A stretch of 64,000 nt of DNA from Gossypium raimondii (GCF_025698545.1 NC_068576.1:56022094-56086093); one strand, 5' to 3'. Positions 50,220-63,000 are shown, counted from the first letter of the stretch. Notes: generated from the letters alone by a model not told the origin. Numbers and translations: made by a program.

Positions 50220-50520
50220 AGGATTTGATCGTCAAAGTGGACAACCTAGTAAAGCAAAAAACTAGAGTTCAAATTGTCATATCAGTAAGTAAAGAATGGA
50301 GAACAAAGAGACCCCACAAGCAAGGGATCGAGGGAACAGATCGATGTAAGTGCATCAGCAGGAGATCGTGCGGGGGCAGGACATGTGCCAGTGGTGTGGA
50401 CCGGTGGGGGATGAGTGTGATGTGATGTGCTTCAAATATGGCTTTGGGTTGTAGCTTTTTGAGTCTTTTGACTTCATCACCACCATCTCCGCCGCATGCA
50501 GCAAGCTAAGCAAATCCACC
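50220..50520. other. GC-rich island of unknown nature
   Basis: About 300 bp with GC-rich runs (GGAGATCGTGCGGGGGCAGG, GGACCGGTGGGGGATGAG, CACCATCTCCGCCGCATGCA) within very AT-rich flanks. I see no convincing frame, tRNA or known microRNA. Possibly a promoter or leader of an unrecognised non-coding transcript, or an old gene fragment. Confidence 0.35.
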
Positions 50521-52994
50521 ATATGAGAGAGAATTTATTAATGCAATTCTTCTTCACTTTTTGTTTGGAGAAAACTCTTGGGTAAAATAAATCTTTTTAT
50601 CCATTTTAATTTTGACATTAAATAAATTAGTCTGTTTCAAAAATTAAAGTAATTTAATTTATGTCAATTTCGAAAATAAGTAATTAATGATAATTAATCA
50701 TAACATTAATATTTTTCGTCAATTCTACATAATTTTGATTGATATAATAGTATATTTAATCTCAAAATTTACACATTCTGTCTACTTGATCCCGATTTAA
50801 CAAATTTAGCCCGTAACATGTAAATGTTGAGGCTAAATTTGTTGAACTTTTTAGAATGAAGATCAAATTGACAAAAAATGTAAATATCGAGGACTAAATT
50901 TGTTATTATATCGACTGAAATTACAATTGAATTAAGACATTAATGATGTGATTAATTATCTTTAGTTGTTCATTTTCAAATTTGACAGGAATTAAACTAA
51001 TCAGATTTTTTAAAGAGAGATTAATTTGTTCAATATTGAAATTGATAGGAACTGGAGAAATGTTTTTACCGAAACCCTCCTATGTTTCAGATGACAAATA
51101 GTTATCATCATTTTAGGAAGTAATTATGCGCCACGTATAGGATACTTCTGTCTCTTATAAGATACTTATATTTAATGAATCCACCGCTTCTCAAGGCACT
51201 CAAATTTTTTACTTCTAACTCAAAAATAATATAAATTTTAGTAAAACCTAAATGGATGCTTTAGGTAGGTGGTAACTTTTTAAAATTTATTTAGAATTAT
51301 GAGAAGAGTTAGACACTGACCTCTCCTTCAAGAACAGTTATTTAATATCACTTTAATGGAAGCTATCTAAACGACATGATTTAGAATGGAAGCCTATGAT
51401 ATCCCCACTCTGATATGTTTTTAACAAAAAAAAAATGTGAAAACCCTTGAAGCAAATCATTTACTCTTTTGAATCCAAATTCTTCTTCACCTGAACTCCA
51501 CGTTTGATTTACTAAGCATAAATGTTTATTTCATAATTTATGTCATGAGTCTGAATAATAAAGATTATTTATTTGTAATTTGTGTGGCCGTAATTCACTT
51601 TTGTTAAATATGTATTTTCTTTTAAGTAGAAGTTGGAAGGTACGTGTTCATCATGTTTAAAGGGCGTATAATAGTATTACAGATCATATGACTAAATGTG
51701 TGAATGCCGATTTTATGAGTTTATAAGTATTTGATAAACCGCCATTATCTATTTAACTGTTGTTGCTACTTAAGTATTATTTAATTGAATCGCGATTTAT
51801 TGTTATTTTCTACCAAAGAATTTCCACTTTCACCTCTCAAAAAAATTTGTATATGTCAATGGCTCATTGGATATAAACTCGTACAAGTTAACCATTAATT
51901 TAGTTGATCCCAAAATGGTTCTACAAATATATTATAAAGATAAAAAAGAAAATCCTATCATGTATGTCTCCATCGCTTGAAAAGGAGAAAATGATACGAC
52001 AATAAATGAGAAATAAAACATTTAATCTCTGCAATCACATATATATTTTATTCATATTTGATGGACCCAGTTGGAAAATTAAAGCATATCTGTTATTGAA
52101 TTTCATAATCATATTAATTTAATATTTATTTTTTATTATTTTAAATATATTCATAGTTTTAATTAACTTAACCAATCGATGTTGAATTTGTTTGATTGGA
52201 TCAATTTATACTTTAAAACTCGACTAGGTCAATTTATTTTATATTATGGTTAATTAAGTTAATTTAATCGGAAAAGGCGATTAAACTAACTAAAAAGACC
52301 ACTTGTTCACCCCTATTAAAATCAATATATAAAATATAAATTTAAAAATCAATTGAGAAGTCAACTGAATCATAGACAGCGTGATGTAGAATTTGATATC
52401 GAGTCTTCAATTGGTACTGATCTCAAATTCGATCTCGAACCATCTTATCTTTTTCTTTTATTTAAAAAAGAAAAACCAGCTCACTGATGTTTTTATTTCA
52501 ATAAACTATTTGAATGTGGACATTGTGTACGATATTGGATACATGTCGTGTCTGTGCAAAATTGCACATATAAAGGGTAAAGATGACAATGTATAAAAAT
52601 AAATAAATAATAAAAAAGAAGAGAAAGGAAATAAAAAGGGTTACAGTCATTTTCTCAAGTGGACTTGGTGCTCAATTTGTTGCAAACAACATTAGCTGTT
52701 TGATTGTTACTCTTACCTGCCTTTAAGACAAAGCTTTTTTCAATCTCTTTATCTTGTCTGTCCTCAATATTGCATGCCATATCCCTTGCGTCTCGCCTTT
52801 TATCTAATTTCATCATGTGTCATAATTTATTTTGTTGTTATAATAGTTAAAGTTAGGTATAATTATAAATTACATTGCATTTTTTAAGAATAAAATTCGA
52901 GTTTAAACTTTGAAGATGATAATATTATGAAGGACAATTACAAACCCATAATCTTTTATAAACTATAAAACGAATATAAATACGTAAAAATACC
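50521..52994. other. intergenic, no recognised gene
   Basis: Mostly AT-rich. Foldback-like phrases ('aaatttgttgaac') occur near 50760-50920. A somewhat less AT-rich segment at 52640-52800 (TGCATGCCATATCCCTTGCG) shows no hairpin partner nearby. Confidence 0.4.
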
Positions 52995-53342
52995 ATAAAG
53001 GCTCATATATTAGGAGTCAAATTACAATTTGCCTCTTTTACTAAAAAAAAGATAAATTAGCCCATGTACGTTATATCAAAGAGTAAATTAATCCTTTCTG
53101 TTAAAAATTTCATCAATTTCTACCGTTAAAAACTAGCATGACTAACAAAATAACAAAAAAGTTACACATCGCGTGCTCCGTGTATCTAATTTTGACATAT
53201 AATGACCAATTTTCAAAAGTAAAATGGATAGAATTTTTAACAAAAGGACCAATTTACTAATTAATATAATATATAGAGACTAATTTGTCTATTTTTTGAG
53301 TTGAGGATTATAATCCGACTTCCATATTACTTTTACCATTTA
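52995..53342. mobile_element. short foldback repeat, family B
   Basis: Left TTAGGAGTCAAATTACAATT and ATATCAAAGAGTAAATTAAT; right AGGACCAATTTACTAATTAA and GATTATAATCCGACTTCC: inverted halves as in 31056-31432. Non-coding. Confidence 0.6.
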
Positions 53343-53745
53343 AATACTTTAATTATAAAAAATAATTATATTTACGTATTGATATATGCAATCTGTATGC
53401 TTTAACTTTAGAATAATTTAAGCCAATGTAGGGTTACGTGTCTTAGTTTTATACGTATGCTATAGAATTATAATATAATAATATTAATTATAATTATTAT
53501 TATTATTATAGTAATAAAATAAAGGTCCAACAATGCTTGAGATGATTGATTACTGGCTAATGATACGTGCCTTTTTCTTTTTCCATTAAAACTTACTTAA
53601 GATTGCAATCAAATAATTTCAATTAGGTTAAACTATATATGAGATTTGAGATTACATATATATATTTACTTATAAGACGGGTCGCAATAAATATTGATCG
53701 TTGATAAACTCTTTAGAATTGGGATTATTGAAATAGATATTAATT

Positions 53746-54254
53746 GGCTTAATACCTCTTTTGGCCCCTATACTATAGCTAAATTATTACTTTAAAATTT
53801 ATACTATTTTTTATTAGTTTGGCCCTGGATTTTCATTATGTATACTCTTTACCTCATCTATATTTTCCATTAAAAAACTCTTCCCATCCAATCAAATGTT
53901 GTCATATGTAATAAAACTCACTTTTTATAAAATATAAAAAATCTAAAAATTTTCAAAAATACCATAAAGTTTTCCAAAATGCAAAAATTCTAAAATTTTC
54001 TAAAAAATTTAATTTTATGAATTTTAAAACTTTTAAGTTTCACGTCCTTATAATTTTTATAAATATTTTTCATCTTTTATATTTTAGAGAACTTTAGTAT
54101 TTTGCACGTGATAGCATTTGATTGGATGTGAAGAATTTTTAACAAAAATATACATATATAATGAAAGTAGAAGGGTCAAAGTGATAAAAAAAATAACATA
54201 GATATCAAAGTGATAATTTAACTAAAGTACTGAGGCCAAAAGAGGGAATAAGCC
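53746..54254. mobile_element. 509-bp element with ~42-bp terminal inverted repeats
   Basis: Left GGCTTAATACCTCTTTTGGC (continuing CCCTATACTATAGC) is matched inverted by right GCCAAAAGAGGGAATAAGCC (preceded by AAAGTACTGAG). Pairing covers about 42 bp with few mismatches. A second inner inverted pair (TTTCCATTAAAAAACTCTTC / GAAGAATTTTTAACAAAAAT) is visible. Non-coding, so a MITE. No clear target duplication was found. Confidence 0.75.
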
Positions 54255-54339
54255 ATACTAATTTTAAAAGCAAAGATTAATTTTGCGAACTCAAGTGATC
54301 CAAAGCTTGAAAAATTAGCAAGATTTGGCAAGAGAACCC

Positions 54340-54610
54340 CGGCCTCATCAATGTTTTTAAACTAAACCGGTGATCGAACCGGTGGGCCACCTGTCACCGG
54401 TCCTACTAAAAATTATTAAAATTAAAAAATTGAAAATTTTAAAAAATCTTGATTCAATCAATTTATCTAATTTTTAGTTGATTCAACCGATTTCTAATCT
54501 AATTATTTTAAAGTCACTTTTTAGATTAATTTTTCGATCAATTCTAATTCAACTAATCTGACCAGTGATCTATTCTGATTCCAACAATACTGCCCCTCAT
54601 GACTTAGAAA
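54340..54610. mobile_element. family E fragment
   Basis: Words GGTGATCGAACCGGTGGG and 'ttgattcaaccgatt' match the inner part of the elements at 16350-16985 and 44225-44890. The outer ends are missing. Confidence 0.4.
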
Positions 54611-54994
54611 GCAATCACATCACCTCCCTTTTTCGAACTCACAGTACTTAAATTCTCCCTTTTCCATATTAACTGTGTTAGTGCACATGCTAGTTGAATG
54701 GCCTTAAATGTAAAGCTATTGCAAATTATATATTCTAGCTAGGTTTAATAATAATGGTGAAAAAAATGAAATTTATGTCCTTGTATTGCATGTTATGTGG
54801 TTACTGTCATGCACGTGAATCTACAAAAGCTATTTGCTGACTAGCTAAGGTTAGTAATGGACTTTCCCCTCTCTCTTCCTTTTTTGATTAAATCGAGTCG
54901 AATTAAACGAAAATTTTTTGAGTTAGTTAAATTGACAGGTCTTATTTTGTCATTTTAACTCGATGAAATTTTCGAATCAAGTCAAATAAATTCT

Positions 54995-55340
54995 TTTTTT
55001 TTCTTTTTAATCACTAAACTATGAAAAGTTATAAAATGATCACTTAACTATTAATAAATTTCTTTTATAAAAGTTACAAAATAGTCATCCAGCTATTCAA
55101 TTTTATCTTTTTTGTTCACTAGCTAGCTAATGTAAAAAAGAAAACACCAAAAATCCAAGGTAGTTAAGTGACCAAAAAAGACAAAATTGAATAGTTGAGT
55201 GACCATTTTGTGACTTTTTATAGTTGGATGACCAAAAAATAAATTTACTAATAATTGAGTGACCATTTTGTAACTTTTCATAGTTTGGTGACAAAAAAAA
55301 ACCTAGTTGGGTGACTACTAATGTAATTTACCCTAAAAAA
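54995..55340. mobile_element. family A element upstream of MIR393
   Basis: Left AATCACTAAACTATGAAAAG and right CTTTTCATAGTTTGGTGAC are inverted. Inner AGTTACAAAATAGTCATCCA and TGAGTGACCATTTTGTGAC also pair. It ends in ACTAATGTAATTTACCC, about 205 bp before the MIR393 TATA box. Confidence 0.65.
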
Positions 55341-55545
55341 AGAATTAAGGCCAAAATAAAAGATAGTTAAATGTTAGGGACTAAATTTGACAATTATATC
55401 TAATTGTAGGGTGCTGTTTTGGAAATTTCACCCCAGAAATAAAGAGATTATAAGACCCAAATTCTCGTGACCATAAGATAAGGAGCGTTGTATAACCGTA
55501 GGCAATTAAGCAAAGCAAAGTGCCGAGCCCAAAGCTTCTTCTTCC

Positions 55546-55557
55546 TCTATAAAAATA
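55546..55557 (+). promoter_or_regulatory. TATA box of MIR393
   Basis: CTCTATAAAAATA lies about 155 bp upstream of the hairpin base, predicting a transcription start near 55580. MicroRNA genes are RNA polymerase II units, and this is the only good TATA nearby. Confidence 0.6.
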
Positions 55558-55621
55558 AATGAAATCGAAGAAATAATGAAAATCCCATCTCTACCATAGA
55601 GCTTCACAGAAAAATCCAATT

Positions 55622-55731
55622 ATGAACCCAGTTTTCCAAGCCTATTCCTAGTGCAGGTGGAGAGCTCCAAAGGGATATGAACCCAGTTTTCCAAGCCTAT
55701 TCCTAGTGCAGGTGGAGAGCTCCAAAGGGAT
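55622..55731 (+). repeat. perfect 55-bp tandem duplication in the MIR393 transcript
   Basis: The unit begins ATGAACCCAGTTTTCCAAGC at 55622 and again at 55677, and ends GAGAGCTCCAAAGGGAT at 55676 and 55731. The two copies are identical over 55 bp. The unit covers the 5' basal stem and the first 11 nt of mature miR393. Confidence 0.95.
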
Positions 55732-55854
55732 CGCATTGATCTAATGTCGATGATGGGCTTCCTTGAAAACCTTGACGAATTGATTATTGATTTTTGTTGA
55801 TTCAGTTCAGTACTCATTGGATCATGCGATCCCTTCGGAATTTTCCATCGCTAG
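55703..55854 (+). ncRNA. MIR393: MIR393 precursor hairpin
   Basis: The mature miR393 sequence (22 nt, 55721-55742) begins TCCAAAGGGATCGCATTGAT and ends CT. The 3' arm at 55821-55842 reads ATCATGCGATCCCTTCGGAA plus TT, the expected star strand. Both arms lie in a stem that extends outward (CTAGTGCAGGTGGA at 55703 against TCCATCGCTAG ending 55854), with a loop of about 78 nt. The established role of miR393 is cleavage of TIR1/AFB F-box auxin-receptor mRNAs, damping auxin response. A TATA box and a tandem duplication lie just upstream. The star strand is not perfectly paired (T-G and one offset), which is normal. Identity is certain by sequence; expression is not shown. Confidence 0.95.
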
Positions 55855-56766
55855 CTCTAATTTTTTATCAACCCGTTTCCCTCCTGGTAAGCTAGCTCAT
55901 CCTTGTGTTTCCTTTTTTTTTGTGTGAGTGTTTGTGAAAAATAAAAATAAAAATGGATTTTTCGTTTTTTTTTTCTCTGTAATTTTAGTTTCTACGTGCT
56001 AGTGCTAGTGCTATCAACTATGGAGAAACTGGTTTTGATTGACAGCATGAAAGTTGATTTGAAAGGGTATTTTTTTTCTGGGTTGTAGTTCAAATATATA
56101 AGGAAGATGCTCTAGAAAATTAAATACGTACCAGTTCTTTTCTCTTATAGCCTTTATTTGCTATTGGAAACTAGCATCATCTTCATAGAATGAATAACTT
56201 AATAGAGTAGAGTCCTATAGCTTAATTGTTTGTATCATGCACTGTAATGTTATTCCTGCTCCAATTTGTCATCATTTAAATACAATGGAAATGGCAAAAC
56301 TGTGAAAGTTGACTGAATAATATAAAATCAATCTACCCTCTATCATACACTGTATTGTTAATATAAGGAGATAATGATGATTTGCGACCGTTCATTTGAA
56401 GGGTGAAGAGTTATAAAAATAATCGAAATAAAGTTGTCTCAAAAGATTTAAGAAGAAATGAGATGAGAAAGAGGACTCAAAATATTCCAGGAGAGAGAGT
56501 CTCATGTTGTTTGTGTTAATGTCAATGAGTTTTTAAAGAATAATCTTTAACCGATCTAAAGATGTCACAAGTCATCTGCATTTTGGTTTAAGATTACTTA
56601 TTGTCATAAGTATGAATTATCATATAAAAACAAATATATGTAACGTGTGAATGACAAATGCTCTATTTATATTAGAAATGTGATTTCAATATTACAAACT
56701 TACGAATTTATTAAGAGGAAAAACTTGCTAGTTAGATATAACATGTATATATAATTACAATATTAT

Positions 56767-56804
<38 letters not shown>

Positions 56805-57485
56805 ATGTACAACGTGAATGTCCATTGCTCATGTGGCTAAGTTGAATGGGGCATAATTGAGCTCCGTTGAGTTTAACTTATAAGATATTGAAGCTTAGTT
56901 GAAGGACTATTAAGTTTTATTTTTAAAATTTGAGCAACATAAAAATTAAGCGTTTTAATTTCGGTTAAACTTTTGAGTAAGTTAATTTATTAGGAAAATG
57001 AATTTGATTCATTCGCTCAACTTTAAATTTAATTATTTTATATTTAAATTTTAATTTATATTAAAATATTTGTATATTATTTAAAAATTAATAAACTCGA
57101 TTAAGCTTACAAATACTTAAAATAAGCATTAAAATACTCGAATTTCACTCTCTAAACTCAAACTCAATTTGATAATTATTTCACTTAAAATTCTCGTTTA
57201 CAAAACCCTATTTTCCTTGTGTAGCTTCGTCGTACTGAATTACTTATTTAATAACAAAATCTTACACCCTGCAACCTAAATTTGGGCTATTTTATTTACT
57301 ACCCTCAATTTTTTTAAAAAGATAAATTCTAAAAATAGTCATTCAATAATGTCTTTAGTTCTATTTCGATTTAATCACTTAACTTTTCAAAATCAAATAT
57401 TTTAGTCACTCTCTCGTTAATTGCCATTAAATAATCGACAGAAAGCTAACGTGCACTTTTTTATTGACCTAAAAATAAATTGAAC
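55855..57485. other. MIR393 3' flank and AT-rich repeats
   Basis: Contains the presumed 3' part of the MIR393 transcript, a (TA)n microsatellite of about 36 bp (56768-56803), and at 56855-57190 a decayed repeat with 'gagtttaactta' and 'aaactcaaactcaa' phrases in inverted order. No coding gene. Confidence 0.45.
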
Positions 57486-60095
57486 TGTAACAACCCCAAC
57501 CCGTATCCCTCACCGGAACTGGGTTACAGAGCATTACCGAAGTTTACAAATTAAATAGACAAAAATTTCAAACATTTCATATCATCAAAACAAGTCATCA
57601 AAGCATAATTTTAATCCAAATTATAAACATATCAAAACCAAATCATTTTTGCCTAATTCATGAGCACTTAAACATAGAATTAAATTCACGTGCACCTATC
57701 TAGATTTGTTCAATTTATCATGCCATAATATGGCTTCAAAAACAAACACATATTTATATGTATAAAACCAATCAATATTAAACTTATAACCTCATTTACA
57801 ATCAAACCACAAAATAACTAATATTTAGACACCTTAGGTACATGCCGATGCAAAGGATAAACATCACCACATTTGAGTTCGGGACCGTTGTTAGATGCTG
57901 AATCGACGATCAAAAGTTAAGTACCTAATCTGCGCACGGAAAATAAAACCGTACGCTGAGTATAAACTCAGTGGTATTTCTATAATCCGAATATTTAAAG
58001 ATAAGAAATTACAAATATACAATTGAAATATAAACACATATTAATATTTAATTATTACAACAACCGTATCATATTTCATTTGTTTCAAAAATATCTCAAT
58101 TCTCATACCTGCTATATAAATAGCTTTTCACAATTTATTTCACATTTCATTATACAATTGCAATATCCATTCCATAGTCATTTCATGAGTATATAACTCA
58201 TATATTCCATATATTTGCAACATATTTCACATTCTATTTTCAATTCACTATTTCACTTCCATTTCTCATACCATACCATTTCAATATCAATTATAAAACT
58301 TTATCATATTCATTTACCCCTATTAACATGACTTGGACTGGGACAGATACACGGATCTAACCAAAACACACCAGTTTGGCACCGAGTGCCTCATCGGATA
58401 ATTCGAACTAATAATTTGACACCTAATGTCTCATTGGTTAAATCGAAGTAAATTGGCACCCAGTGCCTCATCGAATTAATCTGAAGTAGTAAATTGACAC
58501 CCAGTATCTCATCGACTCGAAGTCGAAAAATCCCTAAACTCTTCCAATCCTATGGCATGCCATTTATATCTGACTTAGCCCGATACAGTTAATAGGGTTT
58601 AATTTTACTTTCCAAATACAACCAAAATTCAATTATCATATTCGCACACATAGATATATTCATTTCAATTCAAAAATCAATATATTCATAATATATATCA
58701 CTTCAATCTATTCAATCAACTTTAATTCAATTTAATGTCAAAATGTCAAATACTCACCTCAACCACTTACCATAAGCATTAAATCAAAATACAACAATTA
58801 ATAACTAGATTCAAATTAAAAAAATACAAATCAGGAATTCCGAGCTATCCCACGTCGACTTTATCTTTCCCCTTTTTAGTCGAGGATTCCGGTACGACGT
58901 TAGCTACGAAATTAAAACAATTAAAATTCATCAACACAATATAATTCAATTTCATATTGCATATTTTAATTTTTACTCAACATTTGTCTAAATTTCAATT
59001 TAGTCCGTAAATCGAGACTAATTTTATTTCTTCACAATCAATTCTATATTTTTATTCAATTTCCACTTTAAACTAGATTTAACTCTATAATTTCACTTAA
59101 ATTCCTAAATTTTGAAATTTTCACAATTTAGTCTCTATTACTCAAAATTTATAATTTATTCTACAAGTCAATCATTTTTCACTTCTAACTTAAAATCTAT
59201 CAATTTAATCCCTAATACTAAAATTATTCAACATTAACAACATTTAAAAACTCAATAATTTCTATAATTTTGATATGGGTCGGGTAGTATTTAATACTGG
59301 GATTCCAAAAACATAAAAATTAAAAGAAAAACGGACTAAATTGACTAACCAATTGAACTTTGAACAATTGAAACCCCTAAGGTCGTAGCTTCCTCCTTCC
59401 TTTCTTTCCTTTTTTTTTCTTTGTGTTTCGTTTCTATCTTTCTTTCTTTTTATTTATTCTTTATTTATTTGGTTTTATTATAATATAATATAATATATAT
59501 ACAAAACATATTTTATTATAATATATATATTAAATTTATAAATATCTTACCTTAGGTGGCCTCATTAAAGAGCAATGGCATAATTTTTCTTTAGTCCGTT
59601 TAATTTTTAATCTATAATTTAATTTTCACCCTATATGCAATTTAGTCCTTATATTTAATTACTTTTAATTCAAGCAAATTCATTTAATCAAAACCTAATT
59701 AATTACATAACTAGTTTCATAAATATTTATTAGAAATATTTACGAGTCTAATTTACAGGGACGGAGTCCCGGGAATGCACTTTTTTAATTTGATCCTTTT
59801 TAATTAATTAACTATCGAAACGTTAAAATTTCTTAACGAAACTTTAATACCACCTTAATGACACTCCGTAAATATTTATAAAAATATTTACGGCTCAGGT
59901 TATAAAAACAAGGTCCCGATACCTCGTTTTCTAAAACCACTTGAATTTAATAAATCACTTATATAACATAAATTATCAAATCAAAAACTTTTTTTTTAAA
60001 AATTACATGTGACTCGTAAATATTAAATAACAATATTTACGAACTTACTCGTCGGATTTGGTGGTCCTAAAACTACTAAAAAACGGACTATTATA
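57486..60095 (+). mobile_element. probable solo LTR of a Gypsy-type retrotransposon
   Basis: About 2.6 kb beginning TGTAACAACCCCAACCCG and ending AAACGGACTATTATA. The start TGTAACA and the expected end TGTTACA would be inverted; here the end has drifted. Flanking 5-mers TGAAC (57481-57485) and TAAAC (60096-60100) match at 4 of 5 positions, a plausible aged target duplication. Inside are repeated phrases TTGGCACCCAGTGCCTCATC, AATTGACACCCAGTATCTC and others (58370-58520), and a gene-poor AT-rich 3' half. No protein domains are present. It resembles long LTRs I remember from cotton genomic sequence; the lineage is unproven. Confidence 0.65.
58370..58520. repeat. four short tandem units with a GTGCCTCATCG core
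   Basis: Units of about 40 bp: CACCGAGTGCCTCATCGG, CACCTAATGTCTCATTGG, CACCCAGTGCCTCATCG and CACCCAGTATCTCATCG, each preceded by a TTGGCA/TTGACA word. They lie within the solo LTR. Confidence 0.75.
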
Positions 60096-63000
60096 TAAAC
60101 TCTCCAATATTTACACATTTTCTCAGTTTAATTTTAAATTTAAAAAATCAACAAAATTGAGTTTTTCATTTCCTCAAACTTTCAGTAATAATCTAAAAAT
60201 GGTTCTATTTTTTATTTTTAAAAACATAAAGAGAAGGGTGTTAAAAAAAGAAAAAGCTGCATAGCTTTCCCACTGATTATAAGAAAACCGCACTTAATTC
60301 TCAGACCAAACTAATTAAAAAGTGGTACGCATAGAGACTGGTCGTTTTACATTGCAGGTTCACGTCGTTGGGTGTGGCATCAAATGATTGGGGCAACTTT
60401 TGGGGGATAAATTTGGGTGAGATTAATAATTGCCTTTTGAGCTCCAAATTTTCTCAATATCTTAAGGGTCATATCATGTCGATTCTTGTTCCACCCCTTA
60501 TTGCAAAATTTTGAAAAAAAAAAAAAAACAATGGTAATTTGGTAGGTTTTGGGAGAAATAAACAAATCAACCAAATGGTTTCAATAATCCATCCCTTTGC
60601 ATTATTTGTCTTGAAATTGATTTGAAATGTTTTCAATGGAATATGGTTATTTTTATATATAAATTTTATTTTATTTAATTATATACATGATATTTTGATT
60701 TGATTTGATTCGATTTAATTTCTTTAAACATTTGACTTGATTTCGCTGTGAATATTATTTTATGTTTATATTTAAGTACACAAATAATTATACTTATTTA
60801 ATATAAAATAAATTAATGTATACGATTGAATCAAAATTAACTTTTAATGCATATATCTACACAAAATCAAAATATATATGTCAAATTTAGTTTTGGTATT
60901 TATCCATTAAAGGAAGCAATTTACAAATACAGGGATCAAACCCTGGATCAGGTGTGAAGCCAAAAATTGTTTTAGAGAGACTGAGATTAAGTTATATATT
61001 TTTATAAGAGTTAAAATATAAAATCAACTATGTATTAACTTGGACTTTTACAAATCTTGAAAGGGATTAAAGCAGTAAATTTCCATTTTGAAGGATTAAG
61101 CCCTGTCTCCCCTACCTAGACCTCATACCAATCCATTTAGCTAGTGGCATGACAGTCAATTATAAAAATGTTATACTATCATATTTTATTTATTAAAATA
61201 ATGTAATGATGGTTTAATAAGTTATCTTTATTAAATTAAAGTTTGCATTCATGTACTTTTAACATTTTGCAATATTATTTGCATTAAATATTTTAGTTGA
61301 TAATTTTAAATTTCATAATTTTAATTGTGTACAAAAGTGTTTCAAATTTATCATGTATGTTTTGTAGATGAAAAGTTACATTTAACATACTAAGTATTGA
61401 TGATTTTAAAGTTGAAAACTAAAAAATATCATTATAATTAAATGCAAACCAAAATCAGGGTGTTCATGATTTGATTTTAACCTAATTAATCATTAATGGG
61501 CTAATAAAATGTTAAATTGTTAAAATAATAAAATTCAATTATTCCGTTCTATTATTAATCGAACATGAGGGCCAATGCGAAGCAAAGGGAGGATGTTACT
61601 AATACTATGCCTTCCCCGAAATTAAATATGATAGGAAAACAAGCCCAAACTCCAAAACAATGGTATGGGCTATATTTTCAATTTATTTTTTTATTCTTTA
61701 ATTAAAAATATGCACAAATTGAATGTATATATTAATTTATTAAAAATTAGTTCAAAGTTTGTAATATTTCATAAATAATATAATTGAAAAAGTAAAAATA
61801 ATATAAATATTTAATTTTGTAATGATAATAATTTAAATTATAATCAATATTTAAAAATTAATATTTAAAACTCTCAATTATGGTTTTAGCTTTACTCTTA
61901 AAAGAATGGTTAGAATATAATTTAAAGATTAAAAGATTAAAAAAAACTATGTAAATTATGTTATTAACCAAAAATTACATGAACAAAAATTGTAGAAAAA
62001 TTACGCTCGTTCAAGAAGAAAATGATAGAATTGTTAACTACATTAATAAATTAACTTGTAATATTTCAATAATATATTTCTCAAGGAAATAAACATTATA
62101 TATATATATAAATATTATAAATGTAATTTAATTTTCAATAACTAAAAAAATGAGTGTATGAATGAATATGTAAATTTTAAATTTTACGAACTTGAATTAC
62201 ATATTTATATTTTTCAAAATTGGATATCAAAATTCGTATATGAAGACTTACTATTAAGAAAAAGAAATAAAATTGGACTAAGTATGTACATATTTATATT
62301 TTATTTGTAATTTATGACTAAATCAAGTAAATATTATTGACATATATGATCCTTGTTATATGAATGAGTATTCAATGTTGATGTATTTTATAAAAAATTA
62401 GATTAAAATAATATTCATTTAACCTTTGATCAATAAAGACACGTGGCAAATAATTAACGTGCCAAATGGTAGTTTCTTAACTATGCCACATTGGAATATT
62501 CTTCTTCATTGTAACTTTAAATTGCTATATTATATATTTGAGATAAGTAAAATTAGTTGTAATTTATTTATTCGACCCATTTGATCAATTTAGTAATTGA
62601 TAATGGATTGATTTTAAAAAATTATTTTAAATGTTTTTTGTAATACATAATGAATAGATAATATATAATTTAAATTAAATCTAAGCCTAACCTCTTAATC
62701 CAACCCAAATTTATGTTAAACTCAATTTAATAAATAGAAAGGATGAAGAGAAAATTTTATAGTAAAGAAAAAGCTAGTTAATTGATGTAATATATCGAAC
62801 TAATATAATTATATTCAGTACTTATATTTATTAATTTACTTAAAAAATTAATATAATATCAGTACTTATAAAATTTAGCATTACTTAATTTTTAACACTT
62901 AAATTTTTAGTTTATAAAAAAACCAAATTAAAACTATTTAGAGCTAAAATAAATTTATTTAAGAAATTTTGAGATGGCAGTTCCTACAATTTATTCCACA

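Noticed and set aside
52640..52800. Possible microRNA around TGCATGCCATATCCCTTGCG
   Set aside because: No inverted partner was found within about 200 bp, and I could not match it with confidence to a known family.
54890..54990. Small inverted segments with 'aattaaacgaaaattttttg' and 'aactcgatgaaattttcg'
   Set aside because: Pairing is short and imperfect; too weak to list as a separate element.
55620..55817. 65-codon minus-strand frame with an internal repeat
   Set aside because: It runs antisense through the MIR393 hairpin; the internal repeat is just the 55-bp tandem duplication.
62440..62450. G-box-like ACACGTGGC as a promoter element
   Set aside because: An isolated motif without a gene within reach; expected by chance in this length.
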